Below, one piece after another: positions 1-8,436 of a stretch of DNA of 64,000 nt (its first letter is position 1; the number at the start of each line of letters is the position of its first letter). A model generated the notes under the pieces. It was not told where the DNA came from. It was given only the letters and a program-made list of their open reading frames with translations, and made no database searches. The stretch covers positions 992,001-1,056,000 of the forward strand of contig NC_008009.1 in the NCBI RefSeq assembly GCF_000014005.1, given 5' to 3'. The position numbers and the translations under genes are program-made. Origin of the DNA: Candidatus Koribacter versatilis Ellin345. Lineage in GTDB: Bacteria; Acidobacteriota; Terriglobia; Terriglobales; Acidobacteriaceae.

Positions 1-114
1 CTCTTCGTGGATAATCCAGCCGTCGATCGCCAAGCTGTTCACGAACAAGTCGCTACCATGGCTGCGGACTTCTTCGACAAAGAGCTCACACCGGTGAAGC
101 ACAAGAAGAAGTAG
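1..114 (+). CDS. C-terminal end of an unidentified protein (5' truncated by window)
   Basis: An open frame enters from the left edge and stops at TAG 112-114, giving the last 37 residues of a protein. The tail reads ...MAADFFDKELTPVKHKKK, a helix with an FFDKEL pattern followed by a basic end. This resembles the last helix of some alpha/beta hydrolases, but too little is visible to name the family. It lies 42 bases upstream of the serpin gene on the same strand. Confidence 0.5.
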   Translation, partial: LFVDNPAVDRQAVHEQVATMAADFFDKELTPVKHKKK

Positions 115-156
115 CGCACTGCTGATTTCGTTTTCGCAGAGTACAATCGCTGCGAA

Positions 157-1383
157 ATGACGACGTATAGATTCGCAGGCTTCGCTCTCTCACTCATCGT
201 CGCCACATTTGCGAGTGCGCAAGGTAAACCCGGCGAGGGCTTGCCGACGCTCATTCGCAGCAACGAGCAACTCGGCACCAGGCTGTTGAACTCCATGCAT
301 ATGGCCTCGCCTGACCAGAACGTTGCGATCGCTCCTCCACCCATAACGCTGATGTTCGCTCTGTTCCGAGCGGACGCGCGCGAAGAGACCGACAAAATCC
401 TCGGATGGGATTCAGCGCTCGATCTTCGCTATTCGTCCCGAATGTTTATTGGTGCATTGGATTCAGGCCCCTCCGATCCGCCGAAACCAGAAAAACTTCT
501 TGGTAATCAATCCCTGATGCCCGCGGGCGAAGATTCTATTTGGATGGCGAATGCGATTGTGTATCGCACTCCCAAGGTGAAGGAGGTATTTGCGCCGTAC
601 TTCGTAAGAAACTCGCAACGCTTCTATCACTTAGATTTTGTGAATATAGGCGATCGCAAACCCCAGTCGGAAGATTTGCGCCAGGCCACCCGCGGACTTG
701 CCCTTGCAACGCTTCCGGCGTTCGACATCGGGAATGACTTCGCCTACGTAGGTTCCCTTCACCTTAGTTGTTCATGGCAGGGCAATCTCTTCGTTCTTAA
801 CCCTGAGATCGACGGTGACTTCGCGGTCCGTTCGGGAGGCACGAAGCCTGTCCACATGATGGATGGCGAAAAGGACTTCTTCGATCACGCGCAAACCGAC
901 GAGTTCGAGGCGATCACTTTGCCGTGTAGCATCGGCTCTATGACCGTAGTCATGCCTGCGCAAGAGAAGTCCATCGAGGATCTCTCGCAAAAGATAGTCT
1001 CCAACCCGTCGCTTGTATCTGCAGCACTGCATCGCGAATTCGGCGCTGTCGTCATGCCTTCCTTTGACTTCGCATTTCATTCCGAATTGCGGCCGGTTTT
1101 GGAACGATATGGCTTCAAGTCGCTCTTCGGTGTAATGCGACAGATTATTCTGGTGCCGGAATCGCATCTGACCGAAGTGAATCAGAGCGGCCGAATCAGG
1201 GCGGATCGCGCGGGAGTCTACGCCGAAGCCAGCACTCTCGGCGGTGGAATTCTCGGCGGAATCATGGGCGGCCCGACGCCGTTCCACATGGTGGTAAATC
1301 GTCCGTTCCTGTTCTTCGTTCACGACGACGCAGCCAATATTTTGCTCTTCGCTGGCGTAGTCATGGATCCTACCCAAAACTGA
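157..1383 (+). CDS. Serpin family protein, secreted
   Basis: A 408-residue protein of the serpin fold, the family of suicide-substrate protease inhibitors. Residues 1-22 form a signal peptide ending in ASAQ, so export is expected. Visible family marks are the central strand DEFEAITLPC and the C-terminal signature RPFLFFVHDD..NILLFAGVVMDP (from about residue 382). The segment GVYAEASTL near residues 353-361 matches the proximal hinge of the reactive-centre loop, with mostly small residues, which fits an inhibitory serpin. The loop is then very glycine-rich (GGGILGGIMGG), so the P1 residue cannot be assigned safely. Length is normal for a serpin. Whether it inhibits a host, competitor or self protease is unknown. 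Confidence 0.85.
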   Translation: MTTYRFAGFALSLIVATFASAQGKPGEGLPTLIRSNEQLGTRLLNSMHMASPDQNVAIAPPPITLMFALFRADAREETDKILGWDSALDLRYSSRMFIGALDSGPSDPPKPEKLLGNQSLMPAGEDSIWMANAIVYRTPKVKEVFAPYFVRNSQRFYHLDFVNIGDRKPQSEDLRQATRGLALATLPAFDIGNDFAYVGSLHLSCSWQGNLFVLNPEIDGDFAVRSGGTKPVHMMDGEKDFFDHAQTDEFEAITLPCSIGSMTVVMPAQEKSIEDLSQKIVSNPSLVSAALHREFGAVVMPSFDFAFHSELRPVLERYGFKSLFGVMRQIILVPESHLTEVNQSGRIRADRAGVYAEASTLGGGILGGIMGGPTPFHMVVNRPFLFFVHDDAANILLFAGVVMDPTQN

Positions 1384-1565
1384 CGTCCTAACCACTCCGC
1401 TTGGCTGTCCATCCGCACCGCGTTTTCCACCATTCGCTGAATTCCGACTTCACACGAAACTGTAACCGACCTCACATCCTCAAGCGCTCCATTCCGCGCA
1501 CAATATCCATTGCGAAACTATCCATCCAAAACCCATTTGCTGTGGAAATTTGAGGATCGATCCCT

Positions 1566-3251
1566 GTGAGCACATCTGCGTTCTCTCCCACCAAGCGCCC
1601 GAAGTTCAAAATTCTCCAACCGGAATTCACCCTGACCGGTCAGCGCATTACGCCATTGGCCAAGGGCTTGCCGAAGGAGACAGAGTCGCTTTGTCCCGAG
1701 TGCCGCCAGGTGATTCGCGCGCGAATCTTTGAAGAGAACGGCAAGGTCATTATGGCCAAGACCTGTGCCGACCACGGCGACTTCCGCGACATTGTATTCA
1801 GTGACGTGGCCCTCTACCAGAAGATGGACGAGTGGAACTTCGGCGACGGCGGCGGCAACTCAAACCCGAACAACGAGCAGGGCGTAACCTGTCCAACCGA
1901 CTGCGGCCTCTGCACGCTGCACACCTCGCACACGGCGCTTGCCAATCTCGACCTGACCAATCGCTGCAATCTCACGTGTCCGGTCTGCTTCGCCAATGCG
2001 AACACCAGCGGTTACGTGTACGAGCCGAACTTCGAGCAAGTCGTGAAGATGATGGAGACGCTACGCAACGAGCGCCCCGTGGACGCCCGCTGCATCCAGT
2101 TCTCCGGCGGAGAGCCTACCGTCTATCCGCGTTTCCTCGACGTTCTTCGCAAAGCCAAGGAGATGGGCTTCACCCACATTCAGGCGGCGACCAACGGCAT
2201 CGAGCTGTCAGATCTCGACTTCGCGCGCGAGTGCAAAGAAGCCGGCCTCGCCACGCTCTACCTCCAGTTCGATGGCGTTACCGACGACATCTATCGCCGT
2301 GTGCGTGGCGTGAATCTGCTCGACGTCAAGATGAAGACCATCGACAACTGCCGCAAAACCGGCATGAAGATTGTCTTCGTCCCTACGATCGTTAAGGGCC
2401 TCAACGATCACCAGATCGGCGACATCGTTCGCGTGGCGATCGAAAACATTGATTGCGTCAGCGGCATCAGCTTCCAACCGGTCGCCTTCACCGGCCGTAT
2501 CAATCGTCGCTCGCTCGAAGAGAAACGCTTCACTCTCGCCGACCTCGCTCAGGCTGTCAGTGACCAGACCGGCATCACCCGCGCGCAGGAAGATTTCTTC
2601 CCGCTCGCTTGCGTTACACCGTTTTCGAAGCTCACGGCGGCGTTGCGCGGTGTCGGGGTGCCTACGATCTCGTCGCATCCGCACTGCTCGCTCGGCACCT
2701 ATTTCTTCGTCGACGAAGAAACCAAACAAGCCGTGCCCATCACGCAGTTCGTGGACGTCGGCGCCATGCTTCAGGACATGGACGAGCTCTCGCGTAAAAC
2801 CCGCAAGTCAATTTTCAAGTTCTATACCAAGCTCGGCGTGTGGAACTCGCTGAAGAAGCACTTCCACAAAGACCGCGCGCCGCGAGGACTCAGCTTCACC
2901 AAGTTCCTGCAAACGCTGCAAGGCCTCACCGACAAGAAGCTCGGTCGCGATGGCAAAGACGGCACCTTTACGTATCGCACGCTGCTCGTCGCCGGGATGC
3001 ATTTCCAGGACCTCTACAACTACGACATCGAGCGCGTGAAGCGCTGCGTCATTCATTACTCCGCGCCCAACGGACAGCTCTATCCGTTCTGCACCTACAA
3101 CTCCGGCCCCGAGTTCCGCGAGAAGATCGAGCGCGAATTCGCCGTCCCGGTAGACACGCTCGAGCCAATGCGCAGCAAAGTGGATGTCCGGCAGAACCAC
3201 CCGAAGCAGGCCGAAGTCGTCAGCACCGAAGATCTGGTGACGATCGGCTAA
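1566..3251 (+). CDS. Radical SAM protein resembling tetraether / membrane-spanning lipid synthase (Tes/MSS-like)
   Basis: A 561-residue radical SAM enzyme starting at GTG, with an upstream TGAGGA. The SAM cluster motif is CNLTCPVC (Cys134, 138, 141), followed by SGGEPT. Before it lie CPEC (43, 46) with C67xxHG, a rubredoxin-like metal site, and CPTDCGLC (109, 113, 116), an extra cluster site. More cysteines sit in the C-terminal part (CVIHYSAPNGQLYPFC). This order of a Cys-rich N-terminal site, CPTDCGLC, TNRCNL and CFANA is typical of the tetraether synthase family, which joins lipid tails through carbon-carbon bonds. Acidobacteria are known to make membrane-spanning iso-diabolic acid lipids, so that role is plausible but inferred; other CPTDCGLC radical SAM proteins have unknown substrates. 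An intrinsic terminator follows. Confidence 0.75.
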   Translation: MSTSAFSPTKRPKFKILQPEFTLTGQRITPLAKGLPKETESLCPECRQVIRARIFEENGKVIMAKTCADHGDFRDIVFSDVALYQKMDEWNFGDGGGNSNPNNEQGVTCPTDCGLCTLHTSHTALANLDLTNRCNLTCPVCFANANTSGYVYEPNFEQVVKMMETLRNERPVDARCIQFSGGEPTVYPRFLDVLRKAKEMGFTHIQAATNGIELSDLDFARECKEAGLATLYLQFDGVTDDIYRRVRGVNLLDVKMKTIDNCRKTGMKIVFVPTIVKGLNDHQIGDIVRVAIENIDCVSGISFQPVAFTGRINRRSLEEKRFTLADLAQAVSDQTGITRAQEDFFPLACVTPFSKLTAALRGVGVPTISSHPHCSLGTYFFVDEETKQAVPITQFVDVGAMLQDMDELSRKTRKSIFKFYTKLGVWNSLKKHFHKDRAPRGLSFTKFLQTLQGLTDKKLGRDGKDGTFTYRTLLVAGMHFQDLYNYDIERVKRCVIHYSAPNGQLYPFCTYNSGPEFREKIEREFAVPVDTLEPMRSKVDVRQNHPKQAEVVSTEDLVTIG

Positions 3252-3272
3252 CCCATTCCCCCTACTCTCCCA

Positions 3273-3305
3273 CGCCCCTTCCGTTAATGGAGGGGCGGTC
3301 TTTTT
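3273..3305 (+). terminator. Intrinsic terminator after the Tes-like gene
   Basis: The left arm CGCCCCTTCC pairs with the right arm GGAGGGGCG (one bulged T), followed by GTCTTTTT. It begins 21 bases after the stop codon of the radical SAM gene. Confidence 0.8.
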
Positions 3306-3354
3306 GTCATCGTGAGCGAAACGGACAAAGTCCGCGAAGTCGAACGATCCCTAT
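3305..3354. repeat. Dispersed hairpin element, copy 1 (TGTCATC-TGAGCGAA family)
   Basis: Left flank TGTCATCGTGAGCGAA, centre hairpin CGGAC-aaa-GTCCG (3322-3326 / 3330-3334), right flank CGAAGTCGAACGATCCCTAT. The same left and right flanks, with a different but still self-complementary centre, occur at 57627-57686. The architecture resembles bacterial REP-type palindromic repeats. Confidence 0.65.
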
Positions 3355-3420
3355 CGATTCCGGTAATTTCCGAGCAGAATACCCTTCGCACCCGCGACAC
3401 TCTCGACTACAATCCCACGC

Positions 3421-3864
3421 ATGCGAAAGCTGCTCTGCGCCGTCATCGTTCTGTTGCTCACCTCCGCCTGCACCATCGCCCCTGAGAAACCGAAGCCGGG
3501 CTGGGAGATGGCCACCAGCGGCGAACAATACGAACGCTTGTTCTGGGATTCGGTGAAGGCCAAGAACTGGCGCGACGTCGAAGCGCACCTCTCGGGAACG
3601 ATCGTTGCGCAAAATCCTGCTGCCGTTGCTAACCGGCAGCAGACCATAGAGCATTTGCGGAAGTTCGATCTCACCGATTATTCGATCGGCGAGATCCAGA
3701 CCGAAACCGCTGGCGCCGACATCATCGTGAGCTACATGTTTACCGGCAAAGGCACCATCGACGGTCAACCTCTCCCCGACAAACCGCTGCGCATGATGTC
3801 CGTGTGGCAGCAGGCCAAGAAGGGCATGATTATGGCCGCACACACCACCATGCCGACCTCTTAA
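3421..3864 (+). CDS. Small lipoprotein, SnoaL/NTF2-like (DUF4440-type)
   Basis: A 147-residue protein. Residues 1-17 form a lipoprotein signal with lipobox LTSAC (Cys17). The mature part, with WDSVKAKNWRDVEAHLSGTIV near residue 40 and LRKFDLTDYSIGEIQTETAGADIIVSYMF-type alternating strands, fits the NTF2-like cone fold used by SnoaL/DUF4440 proteins. Such proteins are often small binding or scaffold proteins; no catalytic residues can be assigned. It has no obvious operon partner. Fold call is by pattern only. Confidence 0.65.
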   Translation: MRKLLCAVIVLLLTSACTIAPEKPKPGWEMATSGEQYERLFWDSVKAKNWRDVEAHLSGTIVAQNPAAVANRQQTIEHLRKFDLTDYSIGEIQTETAGADIIVSYMFTGKGTIDGQPLPDKPLRMMSVWQQAKKGMIMAAHTTMPTS

Positions 3865-4394
3865 CTGGGTTTGCCACGCGAAGAAGGGGTTGCCGGTTCG
3901 TCTTCCTAAAATGTAACAAAAGGTTACACCATTTACGGTCAAAGGGCACCGGAGCGACCGCTTCGCGGTGGATCAACCGTCACCATTTCAGCTACTTACA
4001 ATCCGTAAAGCCAATGGCATCAGGGTTGCTCTTATCCCTGTGTCGCGGACAAGAGCGTTTGGCTACGACACCTATCATTCCCGGGGAGGGAATTTATTGG
4101 AGAGCGGAGGCACCCGCTCTCCTTACTTTTTGGTGACGATCCTCACCTCGATCACGTGCATACCTCACAGACTCCGTTGCCAGTCCCGCGCTATTCTGCG
4201 CATGTGGGGCATTCCCAAGTTGACTTACTCGTTCTTTGATAACTCTGAGCCTCTGCGCTTCTGTGGTGAGCTAACTGCTTATTTTTGAATATTTTACCTA
4301 TAAAGCACCTGTTTTGAAGATTTTGCGGGGATTTGATCGCTAAAATCTTGAAAACAAAGAATGGCTCAGGGGGAGGGTATACTCTTTTGCAATC
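3865..4394. other. Gene-free stretch upstream of mutY
   Basis: 530 bases without a convincing gene. Overlapping open frames here have no supported start or recognisable protein. It contains a strong intrinsic terminator (4099-4132). A TATACT box at 4378-4383, just before the mutY ATG (4395), would give a very short leader if used. The stretch CTCTGAGCCTCTGCGCTTCT near 4240 resembles a low-information sequence often seen between genes. Confidence 0.5.
4099..4132 (+). terminator. Intrinsic terminator in the lipoprotein-mutY gap
   Basis: A perfect 9-bp stem, GGAGAGCGG (4099-4107) with CCGCTCTCC (4114-4122), and a 6-base loop, followed by TTACTTTTTGG. It is over 200 bases after the nearest upstream stop, so it may end a short untranslated transcript beginning inside the gap. 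Confidence 0.65.
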
Positions 4395-5369
4395 ATGAGC
4401 ACCTCCGCGACGGCCGCTGACTCCGACGCCTCGGACCTCCAGAAATCCCTGCTGTCCTGGTACCGGCACAGCCGCCGCAATCTGCCATGGCGACGCACTC
4501 GCGATCCGTACGCGATTTGGATCTCGGAGATCATGCTCCAGCAGACCCGGGTGGCCGCCGTCCTCGACAAGTACGCCCAATTTCTCGCGCAATTTCCGAA
4601 CGTAAAGGCATTGGCCGACGCCTCGCTCGACGAGGTTCTGACCGTTTGGAGCGGCCTTGGCTACTACCGGCGCGCGCGAGCCTTGCACCAGGCAGCGCAG
4701 ATGGTGGTCCATCATCTGCACGGCAAATTTCCGGATACTGCGGCAGGCTGGCGGCAACTGCCCGGGATTGGTCGCTACACCAGCGCGGCGATCGCCAGTA
4801 TCGCGTTTAACGAGCCGGCGGCAGTGGTGGATGGCAACGTGGAGCGCGTCCTTGAGCGTCTGGATGGAGAGCGCCACGAGGGCGAGAGGCTTTGGGAGCG
4901 CGCGGAACAATTGCTTGCCAAGCGTGCACCCGGCGATTGGAACCAGGCGATGATGGAACTCGGCGCCACGATCTGTTTGCCGCAGAATCCGCAATGCCTG
5001 GTTTGTCCGGTGAACGGGCCGTGCAAAACCCGGGGGCCACTCCAGTCTCGACCGCAACCGAAGCGCAAGCGCGCCGAGCTTTGGTACGCTCTGTATGCGC
5101 GGAAGAACAGCGTGCTGCTGGTGCAGCGTCCAGCGGACCACTCGTTGATGGCCGGTATGTGGGAGCTTCCTGCGATCCGCGCAAATGGCGTGGAGCCGCT
5201 TCACAAACTGCGCCACTCGATCACGGACACTGATTACGCGGTCTTCGTGGTCCGCGGCCGTACGGCGAAGAAACACGGCAAGTGGGTTACGCACGAAGAG
5301 GCGCACCGGATGGCGATCACCGGATTGACGCGCAAGATTTTGCGGAAACACTTCGCACGGGAGGCGTGA
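4395..5369 (+). CDS. mutY: A/G-specific adenine DNA glycosylase MutY
   Basis: A 324-residue base-excision repair glycosylase that removes adenine mispaired with 8-oxoguanine. The helix-hairpin-helix glycosylase domain contains SEIMLQQT with the catalytic Glu (about residue 45), LPGIGRYT (about 122-129) and VVDGNVERVL with the catalytic Asp (about 146). The iron-sulfur loop is C-X6-C-X2-C-X5-C (Cys194, 201, 204, 210). The C-terminal part (WYALYARKNSVLLVQRP) is the NUDIX-like domain that reads 8-oxoguanine; it is rather short but present. The stop TGA overlaps the ATG of the next gene by one base (TGATG), suggesting translational coupling with a redoxin. Confidence 0.95.
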   Translation: MSTSATAADSDASDLQKSLLSWYRHSRRNLPWRRTRDPYAIWISEIMLQQTRVAAVLDKYAQFLAQFPNVKALADASLDEVLTVWSGLGYYRRARALHQAAQMVVHHLHGKFPDTAAGWRQLPGIGRYTSAAIASIAFNEPAAVVDGNVERVLERLDGERHEGERLWERAEQLLAKRAPGDWNQAMMELGATICLPQNPQCLVCPVNGPCKTRGPLQSRPQPKRKRAELWYALYARKNSVLLVQRPADHSLMAGMWELPAIRANGVEPLHKLRHSITDTDYAVFVVRGRTAKKHGKWVTHEEAHRMAITGLTRKILRKHFAREA

Positions 5370-5899
5370 TGTTTAAGTTCTTCCGCGCGATGTTCAAGAC
5401 CCCGAGGAGAAGCAGGATGGCGACACTCGAAGCCGGCGTGAAGGCCCCCGATTTCACACTGCCCACTATGACCGGCGAAACTTTTTCGCTCAGCAAAGCG
5501 CTGGAAAAAGGGCCGGTACTGCTGGCGTTCTTCAAGATCAGCTGCCCAGTGTGCCAGTTCGCGATGCCGTACATCGAGCGCATGTACCAGGCTTCAAAGG
5601 GCAAGCCGGTGACCGTGATCGCGGTCTCGCAGGACGATCAGCGCGCGACGCTGGCATTCCTGAAGGAATATCGGATTACGATGCCGGTTGCACTCGATGA
5701 CACGAAGAGCTATCCGGCCTCGAATGCGTATGGGCTGACCACGGTGCCGACGTTTTTCCTGATCAATCCCGAAGGCGACATTGGCATCGCTTCAGGCGGG
5801 TGGTTCCGCGAAGAGCAGGAGCAGTTCTATCGCGCGCTTGCCGGCGGCGGCGAGTACTTCCAAGCCAACGAGCGCATCCCCGATCTGAAATACGGCTGA
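5369..5899 (+). CDS. Redoxin (AhpC/TSA, thioredoxin-like fold)
   Basis: A 176-residue thioredoxin-fold protein. From MATLEAGVKAPDFTLP it follows the peroxiredoxin/TlpA pattern, with the active site SCPVC (Cys59, Cys62 counted from 5369), TVIAVSQDD, the cis-proline loop TVPTFFLI and the strand GDIGIASGGW. The CxxC site points to a thiol-disulfide reductase or a bacterioferritin-comigratory-type peroxidase. Two starts are possible: ATG 5369, overlapping the mutY stop, or ATG 5417 with a better GAGGAG site. The pairing with MutY suggests an oxidative-damage response, which is an inference. Confidence 0.8.
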   Translation: MFKFFRAMFKTPRRSRMATLEAGVKAPDFTLPTMTGETFSLSKALEKGPVLLAFFKISCPVCQFAMPYIERMYQASKGKPVTVIAVSQDDQRATLAFLKEYRITMPVALDDTKSYPASNAYGLTTVPTFFLINPEGDIGIASGGWFREEQEQFYRALAGGGEYFQANERIPDLKYG

Positions 5900-6086
5900 G
5901 GATCGAAGAACTGAGCCGCGGTCTGCGGCTTCTTCGAGAGGGCTGAATCACAGCTTGCGCCCAACATCCGTGGGATTGAGTCGCTGTTTCCATCAGAGCG
6001 CCCCAGCCCAGGCGGAGCGAGAGTGTTGCGGCGTTACAATATAAGGTTTCTTGCTGCTCTTGATTCTTATCATGGAGTTTCCCTAC

Positions 6087-7778
6087 ATGCGAAATGCCGT
6101 GTTGTTGCTCATTGCGATGAGCGCAATGTCGTGCGCCATTGCACAAGGATCGCCGGAGAAGCCGAAATCCGGAGCCAAGCAATCTGCCGCAAGCGTGCCC
6201 GCATCGGCGCAGTCCGCGATCAACAATGTCAACCCGGAGATCATCCGCGCGCACGTGCGTTTCCTCTCACTGGATCTGCTTGAGGGTCGCGGAACAGGAC
6301 AGCGTGGTGGCGACATTGCCGCCGAATATATCGGCACGCAGTTTGCTAGTTACGGACTGAAGCCGATAGGCGATAACGGCAGCTATCTCCAGAAGGTCGA
6401 AATGCTTGGTATCAAGACCAAGCCGGAGTCGAGCTACGCGGTCACGACGGAGAAGGGACAGAAGCTGGATCTGAAGCCGGGACAGGACATCGTTTCGATG
6501 GACGAAACCGGCAATGCCTCCGATGAGATCGACGCACCTATCGTTTGGGTCGGGTTCGGCATCACTGCGCCCGAGTACAGGTGGGACGATTACAGCGGCC
6601 TCGACGTGAAGGGCAAAGTGCTGCTGATGCTGGTGAACGAGCCACCTTCTACGGACCCGAACTTCTTCAAGGCCAAGGCACTCACGTATTACGGACGCTG
6701 GACATACAAGTACGAGCAGGCCGCTCGCATGGGCGCAGTCGGCGTGATCCTCGTGCACCAGACCGAAATGGCGAGCTACGGATGGGACGTGGTCCACAAC
6801 TCGTGGGGAGGCGAACGTTCCTACCTGCGCGCGAACAACGAGCCGCAGCTGAAGGCGGCGTCATGGATTCAGTACAACGTGGCGAAACAGATCTTTGCCG
6901 ACTCCGATATCGACATCGCAAAGGCAATCAGTGAGGCGGGACGGCCGGGCTTCAAGGGACGCGAGTTGAACGCGCATTTCAAGGCACACGTGGAGAGCGC
7001 GGTGCGTCCGTTCAACTCCTACAACGTCGTCGCGGAGTTGCAGGGATCGGATTCGAAGCTGACGGACCAGGCAATTATGTATTCCGCGCACTACGATCAC
7101 CTTGGTATTGATCCGAACCAGTCGGGTGACAACATCTACAACGGGGCGGCCGATAATGCGACGGGTTGCGGCATTCTGTTGGAGATCGCCCGCGTGATGT
7201 CAGCATCGCCGGTGAAGCCGAAGCGATCCGTAATCTTCGCGTCGGTAACCGCGGAAGAACAGGGTCTGCGCGGATCGGAGTATCTCGGGAAGAACCCGCC
7301 GATCCCCGCACGCAATATCAGTCTCGACTTGAACTTCGACGATGTCCCGCCGATCGGCATGCCGGAGGAAGTGCAGGTGAGTGGCGCGGAACGCACGACG
7401 TTCTACCCAGTCGTGGAGCAGACCGCAAAGGAGTTCAAGCTCACGATTGTTCCAGATTCGCGGCCCGAAGCTGGCCACTACTATCGCTCCGATCATTTCA
7501 GCCTGGCGCGCGTTGGAGTGCCGGCCTTCTCGGTGAATGAAGGCGAGAAGTTCGCCGGCCACGACAAAGACTGGGGTGAGAAGCAGGCGCAGGACTACAA
7601 CAAGAACCGTTATCACCAGGTCACAGACGAGTACAAGCCAGAAATGGACTTCTCAGGCGACGCGCTGATGGCGAAGTTCGGTGTAGCGCTGGGCTGGAAG
7701 GCAGCAAACCAGCCGAACAAGGTGGGGTGGCGTGCGGGAGACGAGTTCGAAAAGGCCCGCAAAGCCAGCGAACAGTAA
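6087..7778 (+). CDS. Secreted M28 family zinc aminopeptidase with PA domain
   Basis: About 563 residues. ATG 6087 is preferred over 6051 because it begins a clean signal peptide (MRNAVLLLIAMSAMSCAIAQ) and has GGAG upstream. A protease-associated domain spans roughly residues 110-280. The M28 metal ligands are visible: HYDH (about 334), NGAADNATG with the bridging Asp, AEEQG (about 389), LDLNFDD (about 416) and YYRSDHFSLA (about 469). M28 enzymes remove N-terminal amino acids using two zinc ions. Export suggests scavenging of peptides. A strong terminator follows directly. Confidence 0.9.
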   Translation: MRNAVLLLIAMSAMSCAIAQGSPEKPKSGAKQSAASVPASAQSAINNVNPEIIRAHVRFLSLDLLEGRGTGQRGGDIAAEYIGTQFASYGLKPIGDNGSYLQKVEMLGIKTKPESSYAVTTEKGQKLDLKPGQDIVSMDETGNASDEIDAPIVWVGFGITAPEYRWDDYSGLDVKGKVLLMLVNEPPSTDPNFFKAKALTYYGRWTYKYEQAARMGAVGVILVHQTEMASYGWDVVHNSWGGERSYLRANNEPQLKAASWIQYNVAKQIFADSDIDIAKAISEAGRPGFKGRELNAHFKAHVESAVRPFNSYNVVAELQGSDSKLTDQAIMYSAHYDHLGIDPNQSGDNIYNGAADNATGCGILLEIARVMSASPVKPKRSVIFASVTAEEQGLRGSEYLGKNPPIPARNISLDLNFDDVPPIGMPEEVQVSGAERTTFYPVVEQTAKEFKLTIVPDSRPEAGHYYRSDHFSLARVGVPAFSVNEGEKFAGHDKDWGEKQAQDYNKNRYHQVTDEYKPEMDFSGDALMAKFGVALGWKAANQPNKVGWRAGDEFEKARKASEQ

Positions 7779-7801
7779 TTTAGAAATTACATCGCGAGAC
7801 G

Positions 7802-7826
7802 AGGCTGCGGAGACGCAGCCTTTTTC
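7802..7826 (+). terminator. Intrinsic terminator after the M28 peptidase
   Basis: Perfect stem AGGCTGCG (7802-7809) / CGCAGCCT (7814-7821) with loop GAGA, followed by TTTTC. It separates the peptidase from the convergent binding-protein gene. Confidence 0.85.
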
Positions 7827-7827
7827 T

Positions 7828-8301
7828 TTACCAGACGCCGTGCAGAAGATAGCCAGGTTCGAGCGGCATTTTGCCGTCAACCTTTACGACGTTGACCGAG
7901 CTGTTGATGGCGTAAACATCCACCATGCCTACAGCGCCGGCGTTGCTGGCAATCATCTTCAACGCGACGTCATCCGAGTCAGCGATGACGAAGGCTGGAT
8001 TCGGACGCCCCTGGTTCGCGGAACTGACGAGGGACTTCACTTGTTCCGCAGTCATACCGAAGAGCTTTTGAAGTACCACACGCATCGCGGGCGCGTTGGG
8101 ATCCTTCATCACGATGATGATGTCCTGACCGTTCGGCCACTTCTTCGTGACGTTCTTCAGCACCTTCGCAAGATCCGCAGTGGTAAGTGCCTTGGTGTCG
8201 TTGGCCTTGTTTACGACCACGGCAAGGTCCTTCGCCGCAACGTAGAGGGACGAAGCGAGCGCGAAGATCGCCAGCAATGCGAAGTGCCTTAGTCGATGCA
8301 T
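7828..8301 (-). CDS. Small phosphate-binding-protein-like (PBP-like) secreted protein
   Basis: About 157 residues, from the ATG at 8301 (MHRLRHFALLAIFALASS, a signal peptide). The mature protein contains KDLAVVVNKAND, LTTADLAKVLKNVTKKWPNGQDI, NPAFVIADSDDVALKMIASNAGAVGMVD, the pattern of the short PstS-like domain found alone in many bacteria. It is far shorter than true PstS (about 320 residues), so it is probably not the main phosphate-binding protein; these small versions often sit near TPR or regulatory genes. It is divergent from the TPR gene at 8437. Confidence 0.75.
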   Translation of the reverse strand: MHRLRHFALLAIFALASSLYVAAKDLAVVVNKANDTKALTTADLAKVLKNVTKKWPNGQDIIIVMKDPNAPAMRVVLQKLFGMTAEQVKSLVSSANQGRPNPAFVIADSDDVALKMIASNAGAVGMVDVYAINSSVNVVKVDGKMPLEPGYLLHGVW

Positions 8302-8436
8302 GAATGCTCTTACGGTATTGTCCATCAAAAGATATACGAGTGATAAACACAAGTAACGTGAGTAACCTTGGAGTTAACGGGGCCGCGTGCTAATCTGCGC
8401 ACACAATTGGGAGAAGTGTGCGTTCGTAAGGGACCG

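Noticed and set aside
4230-4275. The CTCTGAGCCTCTGCGCTTCT stretch as a mobile repeat
   Set aside because: Only one copy was found in the window and it has no inverted ends or target duplication.
3968-4288. A 106-codon frame in the gap before mutY
   Set aside because: A terminator stem lies within it, it lacks a convincing ribosome site, and it resembles no protein.
4191-5351. A 386-codon open frame antisense to mutY
   Set aside because: The MutY frame has all catalytic and iron-sulfur residues; the antisense product is Arg/His-rich with no family pattern.
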